Program-made: the position numbers and the translations under genes
Part shown: positions 47,273-55,542 of the stretch, piece after piece
Layout: the number at the start of each line of letters is the position of its first letter
Position numbering within the stretch: the stretch's first letter is position 1
Source of the DNA: CAVVYJ01 sp963752495
Lineage (GTDB): Bacteria; Pseudomonadota; Gammaproteobacteria; Burkholderiales; Methylophilaceae
Length of the DNA: 64,000 nucleotides
NCBI GenBank assembly: GCA_963752495.1
Contig: CAVVYJ010000002.1
Location: forward strand, 744,001-808,000
Direction: 5' to 3'
The notes under the pieces: generated by a model
Told to the model about the DNA's origin: nothing
Database searches by the model: none
Seen by the model: the letters and a program-made list of their open reading frames with translations, nothing else

Positions 47273-48259
47273 ATGACTGATTTGACCCATTTAATTGCCG
47301 AAGCGCAAACTGATTTTAACGCTTGTGCCGATATGCCGAGCTTGGAGAACGCCAAAGCGAAATATTTGGGCAAGACTGGCTCGCTTACCGATGCGCTTAA
47401 GGGTTTGGGCAAACTAAGCGCAGAAGAGCGGCCGGCTGCAGGGGCTGCGATTAATGTCGTAAAGCAGGCTATTGAAAGTGCATTGACAACTCGCCGCGAA
47501 GCAATTTTAAATGCGGCACAAGCACAGCAACTGGCGAGCGAGTCACTGGATGTTACCTTGCCTGCCCGTGCGCAGTCACAAGGTGCTCTGCATCCGGTGA
47601 CGCTTACTTTGCGTCGCATTGAGCAGCTCTTTCATTCGATTGGTTTTGAGGTGGCGACTGGACCAGAAATCGAAACTGATTTTTATAACTTTACTGCGCT
47701 GAATATCCCCGAGAATCACCCTGCACGTGCAATGCACGATACTTTTTATGTGGATGATGCGAATGTGTTGCGCACGCACACATCGCCCGTGCAAATCCAT
47801 TACATGGAAAACAAAGAACCTCCGCTTAAGATTATTGCGCCTGGTCGCGTTTACAGGGTGGATTCCGACGCAACGCACTCTCCGATGTTCCACCAAGTGG
47901 AAGGTTTGTGGGTGGATGAAAATATCAGTTTTGCCAACTTAAAAGGTGTGGTGCAGGATTTTCTGCAAAAATTCTTTGAGCGTGATGATTTGACTGTACG
48001 TTTTCGCCCTTCATTTTTCCCGTTTACCGAGCCTTCTGCCGAGATGGATATGAGCTGGAATGGCGGCTGGCTGGAGATTGGCGGCTGTGGCATGGTGCAT
48101 CCAGAAGTGTTTAAGCACGTCAATATCGATAGTGAAAAGTATCGTGGTTTTGCATTTGGTTTGGGCGTGGAACGTCTTGCCATGTTGCGTTATGGTGTCA
48201 ATGATTTGCGACACTTCTTTAATAACGACCTGCGCTTCTTAAGCCAATTCTCTAAGTAA
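47273..48259 (+). CDS. pheS: Phenylalanyl-tRNA synthetase alpha subunit
   Basis: Class II synthetase catalytic subunit. An N-terminal coiled coil is followed by HPVTLTLRRIEQLFHSIGFEVATGPEIETDFYNF (motif 1), THTSPVQIHYM, FRPSFFPFTEPSAEMDM and the motif 3 region GFAFGLGVERLAMLRYGV. 328 residues. It is paired with pheT 13 bases downstream. Confidence 0.97.
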   Translation: MTDLTHLIAEAQTDFNACADMPSLENAKAKYLGKTGSLTDALKGLGKLSAEERPAAGAAINVVKQAIESALTTRREAILNAAQAQQLASESLDVTLPARAQSQGALHPVTLTLRRIEQLFHSIGFEVATGPEIETDFYNFTALNIPENHPARAMHDTFYVDDANVLRTHTSPVQIHYMENKEPPLKIIAPGRVYRVDSDATHSPMFHQVEGLWVDENISFANLKGVVQDFLQKFFERDDLTVRFRPSFFPFTEPSAEMDMSWNGGWLEIGGCGMVHPEVFKHVNIDSEKYRGFAFGLGVERLAMLRYGVNDLRHFFNNDLRFLSQFSK

Positions 48260-48272
48260 AGATTAAAGTTAT

Positions 48273-50625
48273 ATGCAATTTTCAGAAAACTGGCTGCGTC
48301 AATTTGTAAATCCTGATTTAAGTACGGAGGCGCTTGGTCATGCCATGACCATGGCTGGTTTGGAAGTTGAAGATCAGCAGTCTGCGGCTGCCGTGTTTAG
48401 CGGTGTTGTGATCGGCGAGATTGTTGAAGCTGCAAAACACCCCGATGCCGACCGCTTGCAAGTATGTAAAGTGAATGTGGGCGAAGAAGGTATTGCAAAT
48501 CGTGTGCGGCGCTGCAAATGCGCGGGTTGGTTTAAAAGCGCCGTGTGCCCTTGTTGGCGCAGAGCTTCCTGGCATTTCAATCAAGCAAGCCAAAGTACGC
48601 GGTGTGGAATCGTTTGGCATGATGTGTTCGGAAAAAGAGCTAGGGTTAGCAACAGAAGCAAGCGGTCTGCTGGAATTGCCTGCTGATGCGCCTGTTGGAC
48701 AAGATATTCGAGAGTTTTTTCAGCTCAATGACACGATTTTTACGTTGAAACTTACGCCCAATCGGGCCGATTGTCTGAGCGTTTATGGTATTGCACGCGA
48801 TGTAGCGGCGATGACAGGCGCACCTTTATGTATACCAAAGATTAAGCCTGTAGAGCAGAGCTCACAAGCTACGATGGCAGTACTTGTAAACGCGCCGGAT
48901 GCTTGCCCCGCCTATTTCGGCCGTGTGGTACAAGGCGTGAATGCGCAAGCTAAAACACCCGATTGGATGAAACGCAATTTGGAGCGTAGCGGCATTCGCA
49001 GCATCAGTGCGATTGTTGATATCACGAACTACGTCTTGCTTGAGCTTGGTCAGCCTATGCATGCATTTGATTTAAATAAATTGGGTGATCATATTGAAGT
49101 CCGTTTTGCTAAAGCGGGCGAGCAGTTAAAGCTGCTGAACGATACGGAAATCAAGCTGAAGGCCGATGATTTAGTCATCAGCACCAATACTGGTGCGATA
49201 GCGCTGGCAGGCATTATGGGCGGTGACCCAACTTCTGTGAGCGAATCTACGGTAGATATTTTCTTAGAAAGCGCGTTTTTTACGCCAGACGCAATTGCTG
49301 GCAAAGCGCGTAGGTTGGGTATTTCCACCGACTCGTCATATCGCTTCGAGCGCGGCGTTGATTTTGGAGACACACTAGCCGCTTTAGAGCGCGCAACCGC
49401 ACTGGTACTTGAAATCTGCGGTGGAAAAGCAGGTAATATCACACAAGCAGTGAGTGTTTTACCGTCGCGAAATACGGTTAATCTGCGTTATTCACGCCTG
49501 CTTTCAGTGCTTGGCATTGCGATTGCAAGAGACACGGTTGGCAAGTTGCTCAAACAGCTCGGTTTTGCTTATACAGAAAGTGCAGAAGGCTTTGCAGTGC
49601 AAGCGCCAACTTATCGCTTTGACATTGAGCGTGAGGAAGATTTGATTGAAGAAATCGCGCGCTTACATGGATATGACAAAATTCCAGCAATCGCACCGAT
49701 TGCAAGCTTAAACATGCTTCCTGCAGCAGAGACCGCGCTAAATAAGGCTGTGCTGGCTGATGTGCTGTGCGCACAAGGTTACCAAGAAGTGGTGACTTAT
49801 AGCTTTGTAGAAGAAAGCTGGGAGCGTGATTTGCTTGGAAATGCAAATCCCATTGCGCTAAAAAACCCTATCGCCAGCAATATGAGCGTGATGCGTAGCG
49901 GCTTATGGGGAGGGCTTCTAGATGCGCTTACCTACAATTTGAACCGCAAGCAAGAGCGCGCCATGTTGTTTGAAGTTGGTGCAACTTATCACAAGAGTAA
50001 ACAAAATTATGCGGAAGAAACACGCATTGCTGGCTTGTTCTATGGCGCTGCAGAGCCAGAGCAGTGGGCCGCAGAAACACGAGATGTGGATTTTTATGAT
50101 GTTAAAGCCACAGTTGAAGTGCTTACGCACGGCATGGCTGAGTATCTTGTAGAGGCGCATCCTGCGTTGCATCCAGGCCAATCGGCTCGTGTTTATTTGC
50201 ATGGCAAAGCGATAGGCTGGCTTGGCAAGTTGCACCCTAAGTGGCAGCAACGCTACAGCTTACCGAAAAATACCGTATTATTTGAACTGGAAGTAGCACC
50301 GTTATTGCATACGAAGGTGCCGACATATCAAGAAGTACCAAAATTCTTACCTGTAAGACGAGATATTGCGGTGGTGGTCGATGCAAAATTGCCCGTCCAG
50401 ACTATTCTTGATGCTGTGGCCGATGCTAAAATCCCTCTGTTGCAAGAAATGCAATTATTTGATGTTTATCAGGGAAAAGGTGTGGCAGAAAATAAAAAAA
50501 GCCTTGCATTTCTTATACTTATGCAAGATACTCATAAAACATTAATCGATACCGAAGCAGAGTCTGCGATTGCACAACTGCTTAAATTACTCGAAAAACA
50601 ATTTGGTGCGCAGTTAAGAGCATAA
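48273..50625 (+). CDS. pheT: Phenylalanyl-tRNA synthetase beta subunit, frameshifted
   Basis: Structural and editing subunit. The N-terminus MQFSENWLRQFVNPDLSTEAL and HPDADRLQVCKVNVG belong to the first frame. Removing one G from the GG at 48489-48490 gives VGEEVLQIVCGAANARVGLKAPCALVGAELPG in the second frame, which runs to 50625. Then B3/B4 (TNYVLLELGQPMHAFDLNKL), B5 and the C-terminal ferredoxin-fold anticodon domain (FLPVRRDIAVVVDAKLPVQTIL). About 784 residues. A sequencing error is the likely cause of the break. Confidence 0.95.
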
Positions 50626-50670
50626 GTTTTACAACTAAATAATAAACGAAAAGCAAGGCAGGGAGCATTT

Positions 50671-50964
50671 ATGACACTAACGAAAGCGGATTTGGCCGAT
50701 TTACTGTTTGAACAAGTAGGTCTAAATAAACGGGAAGCCAAAGATATGGTGGAAGCTTTTTTTGAAGAAGTGCGTGTTGCGTTAGAAACTGGCGACAGCG
50801 TAAAGCTATCAGGATTTGGCAACTTTGAGCTACGTAAAAAATCCGAGCGCCCAGGCCGCAACCCAAAAACCGGGGAGGAGATCCCGATTACTGCACGTCG
50901 AGTAGTTACATTCCATGCCAGCCAAAAATTAAAGACTAAAGTGGAAGAACATTACGCTTCATAA
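50671..50964 (+). CDS. ihfA: Integration host factor alpha subunit
   Basis: DNA-bending nucleoid protein. 97 residues: LTKADLADLLFEQVGLNKREAKDMVEAFFEE, SVKLSGFGNFELRKKSERPGRNPKTGEEIPI (the beta arms with the intercalating Pro). Next to pheT as in E. coli. Confidence 0.98.
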   Translation: MTLTKADLADLLFEQVGLNKREAKDMVEAFFEEVRVALETGDSVKLSGFGNFELRKKSERPGRNPKTGEEIPITARRVVTFHASQKLKTKVEEHYAS

Positions 50965-50969
50965 TAAAC

Positions 50970-51374
50970 ATGATTGATCAAACGCAAAATACACCATTAC
51001 CACCGATTCCAGCCAAACGTTATTTTACGATTGGTGAGGTAAGTGATTTGTGTGGCGTTAAACCACACGTGTTGCGCTACTGGGAGCAAGAGTTTACACA
51101 GCTTAAGCCAGTAAAACGTCGTGGCAACCGTCGTTATTATCAACACCATGAAGTATTGCTGATTCGTAAAATTCGCGAGTTGTTGTATGAGCAAGGTTTT
51201 ACCATCAGTGGGGCACGTAACCGCTTGGATGGTGCAGAAGAGAAAGTTGCAGCAGTAGTAATACCACAAACAAGTAGTAAGGTTGAGCATACTTCCGACG
51301 ATATGCCAGACAGTTTTGATCTGTCATCTTTCAGAGCGCAAATTAAAGAAGTCATTCAGTTGCTGCGCACGTAA
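50970..51374 (+). CDS. MerR-family transcriptional regulator
   Basis: 134 residues. The N-terminal MerR helix-turn-helix is YFTIGEVSDLCGVKPHVLRYWEQEF, with the wing PVKRRGNRRYYQHHE. The C-terminal part is short and has no Cys cluster for metals. A MerR-like gene (often annotated as a CueR/HTH type) downstream of ihfA is conserved in betaproteobacteria. The effector is unknown. A terminator follows. Confidence 0.9.
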   Translation: MIDQTQNTPLPPIPAKRYFTIGEVSDLCGVKPHVLRYWEQEFTQLKPVKRRGNRRYYQHHEVLLIRKIRELLYEQGFTISGARNRLDGAEEKVAAVVIPQTSSKVEHTSDDMPDSFDLSSFRAQIKEVIQLLRT

Positions 51375-51417
51375 AATCTAACGTCTCGCAATTAAACACC
51401 AGCATAATTAAATTCTA

Positions 51418-51445
51418 GGGCATTGGTTTAGACTGATGCCCTTTT
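51418..51445 (+). terminator. Terminator after the MerR gene
   Basis: GGGCAT (51418-51423) and ATGCCC (51436-51441) pair, with TTTT directly after. A TATAAT at 51450-51455, right behind, is a probable -10 box of the tRNA-Pro gene. Confidence 0.7.
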
Positions 51446-51479
51446 GCTTTATAATGACACCTGCGGCAACCGCCGCGTT

Positions 51480-51556
51480 CGGGGCGTAGCGCAGCCTGGT
51501 AGCGTACTTGTCTGGGGGACAAGGGGTCGCAGGTTCAAATCCTGCCGTTCCGACCA
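51480..51556 (+). tRNA. tRNA-Pro (GGG), probable island integration site
   Basis: 77 bases with encoded CCA. Acceptor CGGGGCG/CGTTCCG (two G:T pairs), D arm AGCGCAGCCTGGTAGCG, anticodon loop CTGGGGG with GGG, T loop GTTCAAATC. The last 46 bases (51511-51556) recur in degenerate form at 60865-60910, 39 of 46 identical, which suggests the tRNA served as an integration target. Confidence 0.95.
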
Positions 51557-51942
51557 ATAACAAGTCATTCTAGAGGAATGTATTTTATTTTTTACCCAAA
51601 ACGTCACTTATTTCAAGTTACGCTCGCATCAGCACTCTCTAATAATCCACAAGCACCCTTAGCGAAAGCCGCTAGATATTCCGAAGATAGGTGCCCGTAA
51701 TTCAGCACCCAATCAAATTATTCCCAGCCTTCAACTTCATGCAAAACATGCAACGCTGTGCAGTTTTCTCATGCCAAATGGCCCATGTACAGCCTAAGTC
51801 ATGACATCTAGAGTCAGTGAATAAATTTTTGTGGCTCAGGTGAGGCTCATATTTTATGTACTTATGACATCAATAGCTCCAATTGAAAAGTTGAGAAATA
51901 TCCCAAAAATCAAAATAATTTAAGAAATTACAAAAAATGTAC
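51557..51942. other. Gene-free region between tRNA-Pro and the PHA operon
   Basis: About 390 bases without an ORF, RNA gene or clear terminator. All frames are closed by frequent stops. The base composition is that of neighbouring coding DNA, not of an AT-rich promoter, until about 51880. It may be debris of an integrase or another gene lost from the island end, but no recognisable peptide remains. Confidence 0.4.
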
Positions 51943-51989
51943 TTGACAAGTATTACAAAAGTAATACAATAAGCATACTTTAATAGTAT
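51943..51989 (+). promoter_or_regulatory. Sigma70 promoter overlapped by palindromes, head of the PHA operon
   Basis: TTGACA (51943-51948) and TACAAT (51965-51970) are a near-consensus promoter with a 16-base spacer. GTATTACAAAAGTAATAC (51950-51967), a perfect 7-bp inverted repeat with AAAA spacer, fills the spacer and the -10 box. A second dyad, ATACT-TTAAT-AGTAT (51975-51989), lies at the expected transcript start. Binding at either would block RNA polymerase. The next gene encodes a ribbon-helix-helix-like protein, the obvious candidate for an autorepressor. Confidence 0.7.
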
Positions 51990-52003
51990 TTATTGAGAAC
52001 AAC

Positions 52004-52351
52004 ATGGCACTTAAACCGATTACACTGCGCTTGGATGAAGAAGAGTACGAGAAGCTCAAAGTACATCTTGAGGCGTTTGGGGATCCTGATATTAACGTGG
52101 CTTTCGTGGTTCGTTCGTATATTCGTGATTTAAATCGTTCATTACCATTTATGCTTAACTCAGGTTGGGATTTAAAAAATTACTTTGGCATGATGGGCTC
52201 ATGGTTAAAACAGTTCAGCTCTATGTCAGATGTTGATATGTTTAAGATGATGAGCAATCCTTGGCAGTTTTGGAATAGTGCCAATTCGAGTACAACGCAG
52301 TCTGATAAAGGCACAAATGGTGCACCGAATGGACATAAAGAGAATATATAG
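52004..52351 (+). CDS. Small protein with ribbon-helix-helix-like N-terminus, candidate PHA operon regulator
   Basis: 115 residues. The first 45 (KPITLRLDEEEYEKLKVHLEAFG, then INVAFVVRSYIRDLNRSLP) read like a ribbon-helix-helix DNA-binding domain: a basic/hydrophobic alternating strand followed by two helices. The rest is Phe/Met/Trp-rich (MLNSGWDLKNYFGMMGSWLKQFSSM), more like a phasin or granule-binding segment. I do not recognise it as PhaR (different fold) and no named family fits. As first gene of an operon with phasins, phaE and phaC, it may sense free granule surface and control the operon, as PhaR does elsewhere. This function is inferred. Confidence 0.65.
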   Translation: MALKPITLRLDEEEYEKLKVHLEAFGDPDINVAFVVRSYIRDLNRSLPFMLNSGWDLKNYFGMMGSWLKQFSSMSDVDMFKMMSNPWQFWNSANSSTTQSDKGTNGAPNGHKENI

Positions 52352-52352
52352 C

Positions 52353-52778
52353 ATGGAAAATCAATTTAAGAATATGGCGGATTTGTTTAACAACCCAATG
52401 TTTCAACAGGGTGCAAATGAGTACTTTAAGCTAATGCAGCAGCAAGGTTTGGAAGCCGCTAAAAAGTTTTGGGGCTCTTCAACTTCTGCTAGCGCCTTCC
52501 CCGATTCACAGCAGGTGCTAGACCAAATGGCTGAGTTTTCCAAAATGATGGGATTTGTGCCTATGGGTAAATATGACGAGTTGCAAAAAGAGCAAGACAA
52601 ACTGCGGGCTGAGAATCAGTTATTGCGTGACACCATAAGCGAATTGCAGAAAACCTTTGCGTCAGAAAACAGCATTAAAGCACAAGAGGCATGGCAGAGC
52701 GTAGTGGACAAGCAGCTTGAAATGAGTCGTGAAGTAACACAGAGTTTTTTTGAAGCACTAAAGCAAACGCCAAAGTAA
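52353..52778 (+). CDS. Phasin-like / PhaE-like coiled-coil protein
   Basis: 141 residues from the ATG one base after the previous stop. The N-terminal half is amphipathic and rich in Asn, Gln, Phe and Met (FNNPMFQQGANEYFKLMQQQG). The middle has a coiled coil (DELQKEQDKLRAENQLLRDTISELQKTF), and the C-terminus SVVDKQLEMSREVTQSFFEALKQ resembles the phasin encoded next (EKQLDISRDVVKSFSELAK). Probably binds the PHA granule. The exact role is unknown. Confidence 0.6.
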   Translation: MENQFKNMADLFNNPMFQQGANEYFKLMQQQGLEAAKKFWGSSTSASAFPDSQQVLDQMAEFSKMMGFVPMGKYDELQKEQDKLRAENQLLRDTISELQKTFASENSIKAQEAWQSVVDKQLEMSREVTQSFFEALKQTPK

Positions 52779-52817
52779 TTGGCATATTTTTTTAATAGTA
52801 AATTAAGGAGCATTAAA

Positions 52818-53198
52818 ATGGAAAAACAACTTGAGTATTTTGACGTATTAGCAAACACACAAAAACAAGTACTTAGCAATTTAGTTGCTGCGCAAAAAGA
52901 TCTACGCGCACAATTATTGGATGGTATGGGCAAGGTTCAAACTACCCTAACTAGCATTCCTAGCATTTCAGAAACACCACAAAGCAAGGAAGCGTTAAAT
53001 CATTTTAACTCATGGTTCAATATGATGATTTCCAGCACAAAGACTTTCAGCGATGAAGCTCTAAAAATGCAAGAAAACTTGAACTCTGCATTTGAAAAAC
53101 AGTTGGATATTAGCCGTGATGTTGTAAAAAGTTTTTCAGAACTAGCTAAAACTGCAACTGATACTGTAGTTGCTGCAACTAAAGCTAAAGCAGCTTAA
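52818..53198 (+). CDS. Phasin (PHA granule-associated protein)
   Basis: 126 residues with AAGGAG upstream of the ATG. Helical and low in aromatic residues, with the phasin-type pattern: EYFDVLANTQKQVLSNLVAAQKDLRAQLLDGMG, FNSWFNMMISSTKTFSDEALKMQENLNSAFEKQLDISRDVVKSF and an Ala/Lys/Thr-rich end. Coats PHA granules. A strong hairpin follows, so it may be made in higher amounts than the synthase. Confidence 0.75.
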   Translation: MEKQLEYFDVLANTQKQVLSNLVAAQKDLRAQLLDGMGKVQTTLTSIPSISETPQSKEALNHFNSWFNMMISSTKTFSDEALKMQENLNSAFEKQLDISRDVVKSFSELAKTATDTVVAATKAKAA

Positions 53199-53210
53199 GC
53201 GCTAAACCTG

Positions 53211-53258
53211 CCGTCGACAGATTTTATCCTCTGTCGGCGGTACTTCTGCTTCGGCAGA
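53211..53258 (+). promoter_or_regulatory. Two hairpins between phasin and phaE
   Basis: CCGTCGACAG (53211-53220) pairs with CTGTCGGCGG (53231-53240), ten bp with one G:U. TCTGC-TTCG-GCAGA (53245-53258) follows, with the stable UUCG tetraloop, then ATTTTG. There is no long T tract. It could partly end transcription or protect the 3' end of the phasin mRNA, setting the phasin to synthase ratio. Confidence 0.55.
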
Positions 53259-53282
53259 TTTTGATGTTGAAGAGGAGTAAAT

Positions 53283-54314
53283 GTGGAAAGTACAAACGAA
53301 TATTTTGATGCCTGGATGAAATCACAAACACAGGCATTTAATGTCTTGCGAGAACAGGGCGAACGTGTGATGTCATTTTATAAAGCGACTCCTGCTAACA
53401 TGCAGAATCCTTTCGAAGCTTGGCGTGACGCCTCACTCAAGGCTTTCTCAGCTGGCACAGATGGTAATTCACTCAAAGATATCATGGCTAAAACTTTTGG
53501 CAGTACAGATGCTTTGCAGCAACTATATGACACTTGGCAACGCATGCAGTCTGCGATGCAGAGTCAGCCATTTGCCACCGAGGGCTATAAAAACTTTTTG
53601 GATCCAGAAAAAATTAAACAGTTAGTTGATCAGCTATTTAATTTTGACCTTAGCGCAATCACACAGATGCAAGAGTACGCAACGCAATTAGCTGCCTCTT
53701 TCCAGAATTTTAGCAAACCATGGTCGGATGCGACAACAGCAAACATGAAAATGTTGCCACAAGCTGTGGAGGGAAATCCACAAGCCATGCTTAAGATGTT
53801 TGAGAACATGACTCATGCTTTCAACAGCAGAGCCGGGCAGGTGTTTAACGCCCCTAAAGTAGGTAAAGATCGCGAAAAAGCAGAACTAATGTCACGCTTT
53901 GTTGAAAGCCTTTCAACTTATGCGACTTGCAATATCGAATACCAGCAACAGATGTATAAAACTGGTGCTGAAGCTATGCAAGAGGTGATGACTCAGCTAG
54001 CTGCCAAGGTACAATCCGGAGAGAAAACAGACAAGGAAGCACAAAGTTTTGATGCATTCTTTGAGCTGTGGATTAGTGTAAATGAACAAACCTTTAACAA
54101 GTTTTTTCAAACCGAGGAATTTTCTCGCCTTAGAAATGCAGTAACTGATTCCGGTTTTGCGACGCGCAAGCACTACTTTGCTCTCATGGAAATCCAGCTA
54201 GCAGATCTGCCTATTGCCCTACGTTCTGAAATGGATGACTTGTATAAAATTATCTATGAGCTACGTAAACAAGTTAAAAAGCTAGAATCACAAATGAAGG
54301 AAAAGCAAGCATGA
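53283..54314 (+). CDS. phaE: Class III PHA synthase subunit PhaE
   Basis: Non-catalytic partner of PhaC in class III synthases. 343 residues, the usual PhaE length. GTG start after AGAGGAG. It is helical with Gln, Met and Phe; the C-terminal part matches the PhaE family (STYATCNIEYQQQMYKTGAEAMQEVM, DAFFELWISVNEQTFNKFFQTEEFSRL, then ALRSEMDDLYKIIYELRKQVKKLESQMKEKQ, a coiled coil). It overlaps phaC by four bases, which fits an equal-ratio complex. Confidence 0.9.
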   Translation: MESTNEYFDAWMKSQTQAFNVLREQGERVMSFYKATPANMQNPFEAWRDASLKAFSAGTDGNSLKDIMAKTFGSTDALQQLYDTWQRMQSAMQSQPFATEGYKNFLDPEKIKQLVDQLFNFDLSAITQMQEYATQLAASFQNFSKPWSDATTANMKMLPQAVEGNPQAMLKMFENMTHAFNSRAGQVFNAPKVGKDREKAELMSRFVESLSTYATCNIEYQQQMYKTGAEAMQEVMTQLAAKVQSGEKTDKEAQSFDAFFELWISVNEQTFNKFFQTEEFSRLRNAVTDSGFATRKHYFALMEIQLADLPIALRSEMDDLYKIIYELRKQVKKLESQMKEKQA

Positions 54315-55495
54315 ATACGCCATTCTCGACATTCGACGCCAAAGCAATGATGAAGCATCTTGGCGAGCTAAACACAAAATTAATCAAGGGTAGCGAGTTT
54401 CTTAGCGAAATTGATGAGATAGATGTTGGCACAGCGCCTAAAACACTCGTATATGAAGAAGATAAACTTAAACTTTATCATTACAAACCAGAGGCCGATA
54501 AAGCTATAGGTGTGCCTGTACTAGTGGTATATGCACTAGTAAATCGTCCATATATGCTTGATATTCAGCCTGATCGTAGCTTTATCCGCAATCTACTTAA
54601 GTTAGGCTTAGATATCTACATTATTGACTGGGGCTATCCTGCTCAAGCTGACAGATATCTCTCTATGGATGACTATATCAACGGATATATCGACAACTGT
54701 GTAGATGTAATACGCAAGAAGTCCAAGTCAGAAAAAGTTACACTAATGGGCGTTTGCCAAGGCGGTACTTTCTCAGCAATTTACTCATCCTTGCATCCAG
54801 AAAAGGTACAAAATCTTATCACGCTTGTAGCGCCATTCGATTTTTCGACTAATGATGGTTTGCTGTTCAGTTGGTCGAAAACAATGGATGTTGATGCATT
54901 GGTAGATGCTTATGGCGTTGTGCCAGGTACTGTCCTAAACGAAGGCTTTTTGATGCTGATGCCGTTTAATCTTAATATCAAAAAATATGTTGATATGCTT
55001 GATGTTATGGAAGATAAGGAAAAATTGCTTAACTTCCTACGCATGGAAAAATGGATTTTTGACAGCCCAGGCCAGGCTGGAGAATGCCTACGTCAGTTTG
55101 TTAAAGATTGTTATCAGGGAAATAAGCTGATTAAGGGAAAGCTAAAGCTTGGCGATAAAATAGTGAATTTAAAGAACATCAGCATGCCAGTGTTGAACAT
55201 CTACGCGTCTGCTGATCATCTTGTGCCGCCAGCTGCAACTAAGCCTTTTAATGACTTGGTAGGTACTGAAGATAAAACATTGTATGAATTTCAAGGCGGT
55301 CATATTGGTGTATTTGTTGGCTCCCGTTCTCAAAAGGAATTAGCGCCAGCAATTGCGAATTGGTTAACTAAGCGAGATGCACCAGCAAGTGTTAAAGTTG
55401 CTCCTCAACCAGCTGGCGAACCTGTGTTAGAAAAGACCATCTCGACCACAACTGCTAAGAAAGAAGCTACAAAAAAACAGGCTAAGAAAAAATAG
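54311..55495 (+). CDS. phaC: Class III PHA synthase subunit PhaC
   Basis: Polymerises 3-hydroxybutyryl-CoA into PHA at the granule. The lipase-like box is GVCQGG with Cys149; IYASADHLVPP gives Asp302 and FQGGHIGVFVGS gives His331. These three positions are identical to the numbering known for Allochromatium vinosum PhaC. 394 residues, about 40 more than a typical class III PhaC; the additional C-terminus (after NWLTKRDAPAS) is a low-complexity Pro/Thr stretch ending in KKEATKKQAKKK, unusual for PhaC. It forms an operon with phaE and ends at a strong terminator. Confidence 0.95.
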   Translation: MNTPFSTFDAKAMMKHLGELNTKLIKGSEFLSEIDEIDVGTAPKTLVYEEDKLKLYHYKPEADKAIGVPVLVVYALVNRPYMLDIQPDRSFIRNLLKLGLDIYIIDWGYPAQADRYLSMDDYINGYIDNCVDVIRKKSKSEKVTLMGVCQGGTFSAIYSSLHPEKVQNLITLVAPFDFSTNDGLLFSWSKTMDVDALVDAYGVVPGTVLNEGFLMLMPFNLNIKKYVDMLDVMEDKEKLLNFLRMEKWIFDSPGQAGECLRQFVKDCYQGNKLIKGKLKLGDKIVNLKNISMPVLNIYASADHLVPPAATKPFNDLVGTEDKTLYEFQGGHIGVFVGSRSQKELAPAIANWLTKRDAPASVKVAPQPAGEPVLEKTISTTTAKKEATKKQAKKK

Positions 55496-55513
55496 CCCGT
55501 TTTGAAGCACACA

Positions 55514-55541
55514 AAAAGCCCCGCTAAAAGCGGGGCTTTTT
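55514..55541. terminator. Bidirectional terminator between phaC and phaB
   Basis: AAAAGCCCCGC-TAAAA-GCGGGGCTTTT, an 11-bp perfect stem with T/A runs on both sides. It ends the phaC transcript from the left and the phaB transcript from the right. Confidence 0.95.
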
Positions 55542-55542
55542 A

